A DNA stretch of 5,449 bases, taken from assembly GCA_900764695.1 (NCBI GenBank), contig CAAFOY010000086.1:1-5449 (forward strand), read 5' to 3'. Below the pieces are notes generated by a model. That model made no database searches, was not told where the DNA came from, and saw nothing but the letters and a program-made list of their open reading frames with translations. This stretch comes from Lachnospiraceae bacterium. GTDB taxonomy: Bacteria; Bacillota_A; Clostridia; Lachnospirales; Lachnospiraceae. Positions 1 through 5,424 of the stretch are shown here, in pieces. The position numbers and the translations under genes are program-made. How positions within the stretch are numbered: position 1 is the stretch's first letter; every line of letters starts with the position of its first letter.

Positions 1-963
1 GCTTACAATTGCTCTTTTTATGCCTTTATTTATTCTTTCCGTTTTCTTAGCTCCATAATTTTGTGCCACAAACACAGAAAATGCATTTCCAAAGTCCTGA
101 ACCGGCATATAAGCCAATGTATCTATTTTTACGGCAACAGCAAAGGCTGCCATAACTGTTGTGCCAAAACTATTTACAAGGCCCTGAACCATTAAAATTC
201 CAAAATTCATTACCGATTGCTGAATACAGGTAAACCCTGATAAAGAAAGTATGCTTTTGAAATTGCTTTTATTCCATTTTATATCACTCTTTCTTACCTT
301 CAACTGCGGATACTGAAAGAAATAATATCCGAATGTTCCCAAAGCCGAAATATATTGAGAAATTACCGTTGCAACAGCCGCTCCCATAATTCCCATTTTT
401 AAAACTGCCACAAACAAAATATCAAGAAAAACGTTTAACACCACTGACACTCCAAGAAATATCAATGGAATCACTGAATTTCCTATTGCTCTTAGTACAT
501 TTGAAATATAATTATATATAAATGTGGCAAAAAATCCTATAAAAACATAAACAAGATATACTTTCATATCTGCCACCGTATCTTTTGGAACCTGTAACAT
601 CTTTATAATTTCATCTAAGAAGCCATAGAAAATTATTATAATTCCCACTGTAACTGCAAGAATCATGACAAAAGAAATGTAAATGCCATTTCTAATCTTT
701 TCAATATTCTTTTTTCCATATTCCATAGAAATAAATGTACTGTTTCCAAGGCAAAGTCCAATAATTATATATGTTAAAAATGTCATTAATGTATACGATG
801 AACCCACAGCTGCCAATCCAATATTTCCAATATATCTGCCAACAATCCAAGTATCTGCTAAGTTATAGAATTGTTGAATTACATTTCCAAGCATTAACGG
901 TACCGCAAATGCCCAAAGTCCTGATGTAATATTGCCACTAGTTAAATCCCGTTCTTTTTTCAT
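1..963 (-). CDS. MATE family efflux transporter, N-terminal 321 residues (C-terminus outside window)
   Basis: This is a polytopic inner-membrane antiporter of the MATE family, expected to export drugs or other organic cations in exchange for Na+ or H+. The reading frame is open from the ATG at 963 to the window edge. The N-terminus MKKERDLTSGNIT is followed by the first MatE half (about residues 16-175), with P22, Q30, Y33-N34 and D37 in the usual P...Q..YN..D..VG pattern. The family segment LRAIGNSVIP is at 157-166. The second half begins near residue 240 and includes MPVQDFGNAFSVFVAQNYGA (about 286-305), another typical MATE stretch. Family members are about 450 residues, so roughly 130 are missing off the left edge rather than lost by mutation. 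The start is supported by GGAG (972-975) placed 8 nt upstream. The substrate cannot be told from sequence. The gene stands alone in this window, divergent from the tRNA genes. Confidence 0.93.
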   Translation of the reverse strand, partial: MKKERDLTSGNITSGLWAFAVPLMLGNVIQQFYNLADTWIVGRYIGNIGLAAVGSSYTLMTFLTYIIIGLCLGNSTFISMEYGKKNIEKIRNGIYISFVMILAVTVGIIIIFYGFLDEIIKMLQVPKDTVADMKVYLVYVFIGFFATFIYNYISNVLRAIGNSVIPLIFLGVSVVLNVFLDILFVAVLKMGIMGAAVATVISQYISALGTFGYYFFQYPQLKVRKSDIKWNKSNFKSILSLSGFTCIQQSVMNFGILMVQGLVNSFGTTVMAAFAVAVKIDTLAYMPVQDFGNAFSVFVAQNYGAKKTERINKGIKRAIVS

Positions 964-1002
964 TTATTCCGCTCCGTATTTTTACTATTTCATTTAACTA
1001 GT
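937..1002. repeat. 11-bp perfect inverted repeat flanking the MATE start site
   Basis: ACTAGTTAAAT at 937-947 and its exact reverse complement ATTTAACTAGT at 992-1002 enclose the MATE start codon (961-963) and ribosome binding site (972-975) in a 44-nt loop. Each arm itself contains the palindrome ACTAGT, and the upstream arm sits in an 8-bp palindrome, AACTAGTT (996-1003). The right arm is non-coding; the left arm encodes residues 6-9 (DLTS), a segment similar to that in many MATE proteins. It could be an mRNA stem that hides the start site, a pair of operators for a dimeric regulator, or chance in AT-rich DNA. Confidence 0.4.
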
Positions 1003-1040
1003 TTACTTTTTTTAAGAAATTAATGCAATGACTGTCACTA

Positions 1041-1088
1041 AAAACTTCAATTGCAGCTTTAATTACAGCTTTAATTACATCTTTGATT
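1041..1088. repeat. 12-bp tandem repeat, about four copies
   Basis: Four consecutive 12-base units lie between the MATE gene and the first tRNA. They are AAAACTTCAATT (1041-1052), GCAGCTTTAATT (1053-1064), ACAGCTTTAATT (1065-1076) and ACATCTTTGATT (1077-1088), followed by a four-base partial ACAG. Units 2 and 3 differ at one base; unit 4 differs from unit 3 at two, and unit 1 at three. Because the period is a multiple of three, the minus strand reads as a V-I-K-x repeat (VIKDVIKAVIKAAIE) in an open stretch that ends at TAG near 1001. No start codon with a ribosome binding site was found for that stretch, so I do not call a gene. Confidence 0.6.
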
Positions 1089-1118
1089 ACAGAACTTTTG
1101 TCACCTGAAAAATATTGC

Positions 1119-1147
1119 TTGCTATTTTATTCAAAATGTAGTAAAAC
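1119..1147 (+). promoter_or_regulatory. weak candidate promoter for tRNA-Leu(CAG)
   Basis: TTGCTA (1119-1124) and TAAAAC (1142-1147) are separated by 17 bases and match the sigma-70 type consensus at 4 of 6 positions each. Transcription would begin near 1154, about 24 bases before the mature tRNA. In AT-rich DNA matches of this quality are common, so this is only the best candidate I could find upstream of the first tRNA. Confidence 0.25.
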
Positions 1148-1177
1148 TTTTAGGTAACGCAAATTACTAAGTTACAT

Positions 1178-1261
1178 GCAGTTGTGGCGGAATTGGCATA
1201 CGCGCATGATTCAGGTTCATGTTCTCGCAAGGGAGTGTGGGTTCAAGTCCCATCAACTGCA
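1178..1261 (+). tRNA. tRNA-Leu, anticodon CAG
   Basis: This is a type II (long variable arm) tRNA that reads the leucine codon CUG. The acceptor stem GCAGTTG (1178-1184) pairs perfectly with CAACTGC (1254-1260), followed by discriminator A at 1261. The D arm has a 3-bp stem and a loop containing GG (1187-1203). The anticodon stem CATGA/TCATG encloses loop TTCAGGT, with CAG at 1212-1214. The long variable arm at 1222-1236 has a CTC/GAG stem. The T arm is GTGGG-TTCAAGT-CCCAT (1237-1253). The 3' CCA is not encoded and must be added after transcription. A20-base block including the T arm is identical to that of the second tRNA-Leu downstream. Confidence 0.95.
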
Positions 1262-1265
1262 TTTA

Positions 1266-1314
1266 AGTAGAAAATATGTGTTTGGTTGTCAAATCTCACT
1301 TACATAATTCTACT
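1266..1314. other. hairpin just downstream of tRNA-Leu(CAG)
   Basis: AGTAGAA (1266-1272) pairs with TTCTACT (1308-1314). After a small internal loop, TATGT (1275-1279) pairs with ACATA (1302-1306), giving 12 base pairs over a loop of about 22 bases. It starts five bases after the tRNA and is followed on the plus strand by A residues, not T residues, so it is not a standard intrinsic terminator. It may take part in 3' processing of the tRNA precursor or in termination together with the next hairpin. Confidence 0.4.
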
Positions 1315-1359
1315 AAAAAACAACTTTTAAAAAAATTTAATTTTTTTAAAAAAGTTGTT
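1315..1359 (-). terminator. candidate minus-strand terminator, AT-rich hairpin
   Basis: AACAACTTTT (1319-1328) pairs with AAAAGTTGTT (1350-1359). The inner part extends through seven A residues (1329-1335) facing seven T residues (1341-1347), with two unpaired A residues. Read on the minus strand, the hairpin is followed by TTTTTT (1315-1320, partly inside the stem), as expected for an intrinsic terminator. It could stop transcripts of the ABC operon that run past its last gene and antisense to tRNA-Leu(AAG). On the plus strand there is no T tract after the stem. The stem is mostly A-T, so its strength is uncertain. Confidence 0.35.
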
Positions 1360-1386
1360 GACACATAGCTAAGTTGATGGTATTAT
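1358..1386 (+). promoter_or_regulatory. near-consensus sigma-70 type promoter of tRNA-Leu(AAG)
   Basis: A perfect -35 box TTGACA (1358-1363) is followed after exactly 17 bases by TATTAT (1381-1386), a 5 of 6 match to the -10 consensus. Transcription should start near 1393, about 16 bases before the mature tRNA at 1409. This is typical of strong stable-RNA promoters and shows that the second tRNA need not depend on readthrough from the first. The -35 box overlaps the foot of the preceding AT-rich hairpin by two bases. Confidence 0.85.
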
Positions 1387-1408
1387 CTTACTTGCGTGTG
1401 AAACGTAC

Positions 1409-1493
1409 GCGGAAGTGTCGGAACTGGCAGACGAGCAAGACTAAGGATCTTGTGATCAATGCGATCGTGTGGGTTCAAGTCCCATCTTCCGCA
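1409..1493 (+). tRNA. tRNA-Leu, anticodon AAG
   Basis: This is a type II leucine tRNA expected to read CUU, and also CUC if A34 is deaminated to inosine. Acceptor GCGGAAG (1409-1415) pairs with CTTCCGC (1486-1492), followed by discriminator A at 1493. The D arm is at 1418-1434. The anticodon stem CAAGA/TCTTG encloses loop CTAAGGA, which puts AAG at 1443-1445 after the universal T33. The variable arm has a GATC/GATC stem (1454-1457 with 1463-1466). The T arm GTGGG-TTCAAGT-CCCAT (1469-1485) is identical to that of tRNA-Leu(CAG). CCA is not encoded. The gene has its own strong promoter and a terminator immediately downstream. An unmodified genomic A34 is unusual for a bacterial tRNA other than tRNA-Arg(ACG). 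Confidence 0.94.
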
Positions 1494-1498
1494 TATTG

Positions 1499-1535
1499 AA
1501 AGCTTTGGAAGTTATTCCAAAGCTTTTTTTATTTT
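1499..1535 (+). terminator. intrinsic terminator of tRNA-Leu(AAG)
   Basis: A perfect 12-bp stem, AAAGCTTTGGAA (1499-1510) with TTCCAAAGCTTT (1515-1526), closes a GTTA tetraloop and runs into T residues through 1530, then ATTTTT. It begins five bases after the tRNA. On the minus strand the stem is followed by CAATATG with almost no T tract, so it is probably one-directional and not the main terminator of the convergent ABC operon. Confidence 0.9.
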
Positions 1536-1624
1536 TCACATCTTAATTTTCCACACTTTTCACAACACTTATAAAATCCCCGAAAAGCAGGCTCATCACC
1601 TACTTTCTTCCAATTCTTCAACAT
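1529..1624 (-). other. possible 31-residue Cys-rich mini-ORF overlapping the DUF4340 3' end
   Basis: In the +1 frame relative to the DUF4340 gene, an ATG at 1624 opens a 31-codon frame ending at TAA (1531-1529). It reads MLKNWKKVGDEPAFRGFYKC and then CEKCGKLRCEK. The order GD-x-P-x-x-x-G-x-Y-x-C followed by CxxCG resembles, from memory, the start of small single-knuckle zinc-ribbon proteins. There is no ribosome binding site before the ATG, and the last codons lie within the T tract of the tRNA terminator. It may be a relic joined to the DUF4340 gene by deletion, a product of frameshifting, or chance. Confidence 0.22.
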
Positions 1625-2165
1625 CTTTTGAAAAGGCATCATTTACTGTACTATCTACCACATATACGTTAGTGTCATCATTTACCATCATATAGTATTT
1701 TGTGGAATCATATGGATTAGTACTACCAATATATATTTTATTTACTTTTCCATCGTTATCTGTAACAGTTATTGAATTTGTTTCACCTGTTATATTCCCA
1801 TCAGAATCCTTTGTGAATCCGTACTGTGAAATATCTTTAGGGCTGTCAATCTTGGTTGATGCATCTATTTCAACAAGTGTTGAAAGCATTTCACTATTTA
1901 TATTATTTGAATCAAGATTTTTTGATGTGTCACTTTCATCTTTCCACTTGTCATCTTTTTTCACAAGATTAATTGTGGCATCTTCATAATTATAAGAAAC
2001 TTTAGTAAGGTCCTTATAATTTTCTATTTCTAAAACTTTTATAGTTGAAGCTTCTTTTTCATTTGACTCTTTATTTTTGTAATAAGATGTGATTCCAAAA
2101 TATCCACCTATGCAAACAATAAGTATCACTGCCAAAACTATAAATTGAATTTTTTGTTTTCTCAT
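1596..2165 (-). CDS. DUF4340 domain protein, membrane-anchored, last gene of a Gld-type ABC operon
   Basis: A 189-residue protein with a short basic N-terminus (MRKQK), one hydrophobic helix at about residues 8-28, and a hydrophilic, mainly beta-strand-like remainder that should lie outside the membrane. Patterns such as KVSYNYEDATINLVKKDDKW (55-74), ISQYGF (about 112-117), IYIGST and YYMMVNDDTNVYVVDS (about 157-172) fit DUF4340, a domain often encoded next to GldG-like ABC components. Its function is not established. C18 in LIVC does not fit a good lipobox, so a transmembrane anchor is more likely than a lipoprotein. The start ATG overlaps the TAA stop of the permease gene (TAATG) and is preceded by AAGGAG (2175-2180) at 9 nt, indicating coupled translation. 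The protein holds only about one DUF4340 unit and ends abruptly at VEELEESR; many relatives, as I recall, are longer, so the gene may be 3'-truncated. Confidence 0.85.
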   Translation of the reverse strand: MRKQKIQFIVLAVILIVCIGGYFGITSYYKNKESNEKEASTIKVLEIENYKDLTKVSYNYEDATINLVKKDDKWKDESDTSKNLDSNNINSEMLSTLVEIDASTKIDSPKDISQYGFTKDSDGNITGETNSITVTDNDGKVNKIYIGSTNPYDSTKYYMMVNDDTNVYVVDSTVNDAFSKDVEELEESR

Positions 2166-4411
2166 TATCTCTTTCTCCTTCTAACCCAAACAACAATTCC
2201 TGCTAATAGGATAATTACAGGTACTACTACTGAAATTAGAATTCCAAATAATCTGCTTCCTGATTCTGTTACTGTTAACTGTTCACTTGAAAGACTCTTT
2301 GCGGGTACCGATACTGTTTCAACTTCTGTATCAATGTAATCTTTCAATGCGTTATTTACTATCTGAGTGTTTGACTGAGAAACACTATTATCCATTGTGT
2401 CTGATAATGAGTATACTGAACCAAATACAAGTAAACTTGCTGTGTTAGTTGTTGTTTCATCTGTAGAGTCACTATTTTCCTCTGATGAATTACTTGTATC
2501 TGATGATTTATTTGAATCATCATTTGATTTAGTTGTTGTTACAGTTTTTTCTACTGAAACTACTATATCAAATGGTCCATCCACATCCCCACTCTCTTTC
2601 TTGTATGTTGTTGCTTTAGAAGCATTCGTCTTAAGAACTGAATCTGATGATGTGGAAGCAAGTGCTGTATAAGTAATTGAATCATCACTATCTTTAACCT
2701 GCTTTAACCCTGATGTATAAGGTGCAAATACATAACTTGAAAGCCCTGATGCGTAACCTGTTATTCCATCTGCAAAAGCAAACCGTGGGCCATACTGGGT
2801 TGAATAATATGAAGTATTATTTTCTGCCACTACACCTGACTGAACATTAATGCCAAACTCTTTAAGAATAGAATTAAAGTTTGGCTTGTCAACGCCCTGA
2901 CTTGTAAAATTTTCCAAACCTATAATTGCTTTTCCGCCATTATTTAAATAATTAATTACTATTTTTGCTTCATCTTCTGTATAGTCCTTTTCAGGTCCCA
3001 AAATAAGAAGTGCTGCACACTCGTCTGTTGTAATTTCTGTTCTATTTACTAATTTAATAGATTCTATTTCTGCATTATATTTTGAAACAATATCTTTTAA
3101 ATTACTGTCTGAGCCAAAATTTGTTGTGTCCGTTACAGCTTCATCATGACCTTCAATCTGATATATTTTATACGTTGTATTTGATCTGACATATGAAATC
3201 GCACTGTTTAGCTGCCCTTCACAATCATATGAAGATGCATTGCTTGAACCGGATGTGTAGTAAGAATAGGAATCCGAAACATAAATATCGTTGTAATCTA
3301 CTACCTTTGATTTACTTGTTTTCTCATTTACAACTATTAAACTGTTTGATGTAGGTGCTGTATCAGTATATTCCTGATAGAAATTTGGATATAAAGTTGT
3401 ATCCTTATATTCAACTTTAATATGTTTTGACGTAGACTGATACCTTTCAAGAGTTTTCTTTATTGTTGAATCTGCACTTGTTTTTGGTGCCATTACGTAG
3501 ATAGTTATATCCGAATTTAATTTTTTAAGCATCTTCTTTGTATCACTAGAGATTGAGAACAGTGCTGTTGATGTCATATCAATTGTTGCACTGCTGACTT
3601 TTGATGTAACAGTTGTGGCAATCATATTTGCAAAAACTGTTACTGCTACAACAATGGCAATAAATCCCATACTGAAAACTCCTGTACCGATAGTTTTCTT
3701 TGATACATTCCATCTTCTTTTTTGAATTGACTGACATGTAAGGAAAAGGAATAGCACTGTAATTGAAATGTAATAAACAACTGCAGAAAGACTAATTACT
3801 CCATTTAAAAAATCCTGTACCGGTGTATACAAATCAAAACATCCAAGAATCTTTGTTAAAATGTTCCCATTAGATGAAATCATATTTTCCAACGACTGCA
3901 TCATATATCCCATAAGAAGCACTACAATGCTTATAATTGCCGAAATAACCTGACTTTCTGTTATTGATGAAATAAATATGCCTATTGCTATAAAAGCTGT
4001 ACCATAAAGGAATAATCCAAAAATATTTGTGTATGATGTCTTAAATGATACTGTTCCAAAACTTGAAAGAATTAAAGGATACAGACACATTACAAAAACA
4101 GGTATTGCATAAATAGTTTCAAGTGCAAAAAACTTTCCTACAACTATTTTTCCAACAGATACCGGTGCTGTAAGTATTAACTGGTCAGTTTTCTGTCTAC
4201 GTTCATCAGCTATTACTTTCATAGTCAAAATCGGCACTGTAAATACTAAAATCAATAAGCACTGATATACGGAATACATTTCTGAAACTCCGTAACTCAA
4301 ATTATAATATACAAAAAATATTCCTGCTATTAACGTTGTAACTGCAATAAACAGGCACGCTATTACTGAAGTAAAATAGGATTTTAACTCCCTTCTATAA
4401 ATCGCTAACAT
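2165..4411 (-). CDS. fused ABC-2 permease (GldF-like) and GldG-like extracytoplasmic protein
   Basis: A 748-residue membrane protein joining two parts that are separate in the classic GldF/GldG pair. Residues 1-230 form an ABC-2 permease with six likely helices (about 13-36, 48-66, 96-118, 128-150, 154-171, 204-226). ADERRQKTDQLILTAPVS (68-85) matches the cytoplasmic E-R-R...T-x-x-L-L-L-T-x-P-V-S segment of GldF-like permeases. A seventh helix at 243-265 leads to a large outside domain (about 270-715) of the GldG/ABC_transp_aux type, including YQIEGHDE, LLILGPEKDYTEDEA and YLNNGGKAIIG. A last helix (about 721-742) ends in the basic tail VRRRKR. Residues 628-657 are almost entirely S, T, D, N, E and K, a probable flexible linker. 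I chose ATG 4411 over the ATG 21 codons upstream because AGGAGG (4421-4426) lies 9 nt before it and the protein then begins MLAIYRRELKSYF, as usual for the family. The gene overlaps the ATPase gene by 17 nt and works with it as the membrane part of the exporter. Substrate unknown. Confidence 0.92.
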   Translation of the reverse strand: MLAIYRRELKSYFTSVIACLFIAVTTLIAGIFFVYYNLSYGVSEMYSVYQCLLILVFTVPILTMKVIADERRQKTDQLILTAPVSVGKIVVGKFFALETIYAIPVFVMCLYPLILSSFGTVSFKTSYTNIFGLFLYGTAFIAIGIFISSITESQVISAIISIVVLLMGYMMQSLENMISSNGNILTKILGCFDLYTPVQDFLNGVISLSAVVYYISITVLFLFLTCQSIQKRRWNVSKKTIGTGVFSMGFIAIVVAVTVFANMIATTVTSKVSSATIDMTSTALFSISSDTKKMLKKLNSDITIYVMAPKTSADSTIKKTLERYQSTSKHIKVEYKDTTLYPNFYQEYTDTAPTSNSLIVVNEKTSKSKVVDYNDIYVSDSYSYYTSGSSNASSYDCEGQLNSAISYVRSNTTYKIYQIEGHDEAVTDTTNFGSDSNLKDIVSKYNAEIESIKLVNRTEITTDECAALLILGPEKDYTEDEAKIVINYLNNGGKAIIGLENFTSQGVDKPNFNSILKEFGINVQSGVVAENNTSYYSTQYGPRFAFADGITGYASGLSSYVFAPYTSGLKQVKDSDDSITYTALASTSSDSVLKTNASKATTYKKESGDVDGPFDIVVSVEKTVTTTKSNDDSNKSSDTSNSSEENSDSTDETTTNTASLLVFGSVYSLSDTMDNSVSQSNTQIVNNALKDYIDTEVETVSVPAKSLSSEQLTVTESGSRLFGILISVVVPVIILLAGIVVWVRRRKR

Positions 4412-5411
4412 TATCTTCTTCCTCCTGTTTATCTTTTTTCTTCTTAAATCTGCTCTTCTTTTCAGGCGCGGCATAATCTTTTGTTAATTCAATAAATATA
4501 TCTTCCAAAGTTTTCTGCTTAAAACTCATTTCCATAATGGGTAAATCATTTTCAGCACATATATAAAATATTTTTTCTCTTAAATCAACATCTCTGTCAC
4601 TTTTAATTTTCAACCTTACAATATTTTCTGCCTCCGATTCAGCAAATTCATATTCAAAAACATCTTCAAGGTTTTCTATCATCTCCTTAACTTTGTCTTT
4701 ATCACCTTTTATTTCAAGTTCAAGATTATTCTCTCCTGCCATTTGTTCAACAAGCTGTTTTTCTGTTCCTTCAGCAGCTAATTGTCCTCTTGAAATAATA
4801 AAAATGTATTCACAAACTTCACTTATTTCTGATAAAATATGAGAACTTAAAATTACTGTGTGATTCTTGCCAAGTTCTTTAATTAGTTGTCTTATTTCAA
4901 TAATCTGCTTTGGATCAAGTCCTACTGTAGGTTCATCTAAAATAATTATTTCAGGCATTCCAATTAACGCCTGAGCTATTCCAACTCTTTGTTTATATCC
5001 TTTTGACAAGTTCTTTATAAGTCTGTTTTCAACCTGTGTAGTTTTAGTCATTTCAAGAACTTCTTTAATATTTTTCATTTTTTCTTTTGCCGGAATCTTC
5101 TTTAATTCAGCCACAAAAACAAGATATTCTTTTACTGTCATATCCTGATAAAGCGGTGGAATTTCAGGAAGATATCCTACACATTTCTTTGCCTTTTCAG
5201 GCTCTTTAAAGATATCATATCCATCAATTTTTACCGTTCCGCTTGTTGCTCCAATATAGCCTGTAATGATGTTCATTGTAGTTGATTTACCTGCTCCGTT
5301 GGGTCCTAAAAATCCATAGACCTTCCCCTTTTCAAGATTTAAATTCAACCCATTTACGGCAATATTATCGCCATATGTTTTAACTAGATTTTCTATTTGT
5401 ATGCCACTCAT
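4395..5411 (-). CDS. ABC transporter ATP-binding protein, GldA-like
   Basis: A 338-residue cytoplasmic ATPase that should power the permease encoded next to it. Visible motifs are Walker A GPNGAGKST (36-44), the Q-loop region GYLPEIPPLY (79-88) with E83 where many ABC ATPases have Q, the signature LSKGYKQRV (135-143), Walker B IIILDEP (155-161), the D-loop VGLD (163-166) and the switch histidine H191 in LSSHILSE. The YLPE form of the Q-loop is common in GldA-like ABC-2 ATPases, so E83 is not a defect. A C-terminal regulatory region (about 215-310) ends with FKQKTLEDIFIELT, the usual closing segment of this subfamily. It is followed by a 28-residue highly charged tail (KKSRFKKKKDKQEEED) that is probably lineage-specific. 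ATG 5411 is chosen over GTG 5417 because GGGAGG (5419-5424) sits 7 nt upstream of the ATG and directly abuts the GTG. It is the first gene of the operon in this window; whether a promoter lies in the remaining 25 bases cannot be judged. Confidence 0.96.
   Translation of the reverse strand: MSGIQIENLVKTYGDNIAVNGLNLNLEKGKVYGFLGPNGAGKSTTMNIITGYIGATSGTVKIDGYDIFKEPEKAKKCVGYLPEIPPLYQDMTVKEYLVFVAELKKIPAKEKMKNIKEVLEMTKTTQVENRLIKNLSKGYKQRVGIAQALIGMPEIIILDEPTVGLDPKQIIEIRQLIKELGKNHTVILSSHILSEISEVCEYIFIISRGQLAAEGTEKQLVEQMAGENNLELEIKGDKDKVKEMIENLEDVFEYEFAESEAENIVRLKIKSDRDVDLREKIFYICAENDLPIMEMSFKQKTLEDIFIELTKDYAAPEKKSRFKKKKDKQEEEDNVSDL
4421..4426 (-). promoter_or_regulatory. ribosome binding site that sets the permease start
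   Basis: AGGAGG on the minus strand lies 9 nt before the ATG at 4411 and inside the last codons of the ATPase gene, where it forms part of the Q-E-E-E-D stretch. No comparable site precedes the longer alternative start at 4474, so the shorter protein is preferred. Confidence 0.85.
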
Positions 5412-5418
5412 TAACACA

Positions 5419-5424
5419 CCTCCC
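5419..5424 (-). promoter_or_regulatory. ribosome binding site that sets the ATPase start
   Basis: GGGAGG on the minus strand is 7 nt from ATG 5411 but only one base from the in-frame GTG at 5417, which is too close to be used. The protein therefore starts MSGIQIENLVKTYG. Confidence 0.8.

Noticed and set aside
683..868. 61-codon plus-strand open frame opposite the MATE gene
   Set aside because: It is antisense to well-conserved MATE coding sequence, has no ribosome binding site and encodes a composition typical of antisense shadows.
994..1120. Small minus-strand protein containing the V-I-K-x repeats
   Set aside because: The open stretch begins after a TAA and contains no ATG, GTG or TTG start with a ribosome binding site, so there is no support for translation.
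1151..1175. GTAAC/GTTAC inverted repeat just before tRNA-Leu(CAG)
   Set aside because: Only five base pairs with a 12-base loop, which is expected by chance in this AT-rich spacer.
1178..1493. The two tRNA-Leu genes as an integration (att) site
   Set aside because: Shared bases between them are the conserved T arm of leucine tRNAs. There is no integrase, no displaced tRNA 3' fragment and no foreign cargo.
1459..1695. 78-codon plus-strand open frame starting inside tRNA-Leu(AAG)
   Set aside because: It begins in the tRNA, runs through the intrinsic terminator and then lies antisense to the DUF4340 gene.
1702..2672. Three plus-strand open frames (1702-1989, 2145-2339, 2397-2672)
   Set aside because: They are all antisense to the DUF4340 and permease genes, lack ribosome binding sites and encode unrecognisable Ser/Val/Phe-rich products.
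4412..4474. Longer start of the permease at 4474 adding 21 residues (MPRLKRRADLRRKK...)
   Set aside because: The extra residues overlap the ATPase tail, have no ribosome binding site, and the AGGAGG at 4421-4426 points to ATG 4411.
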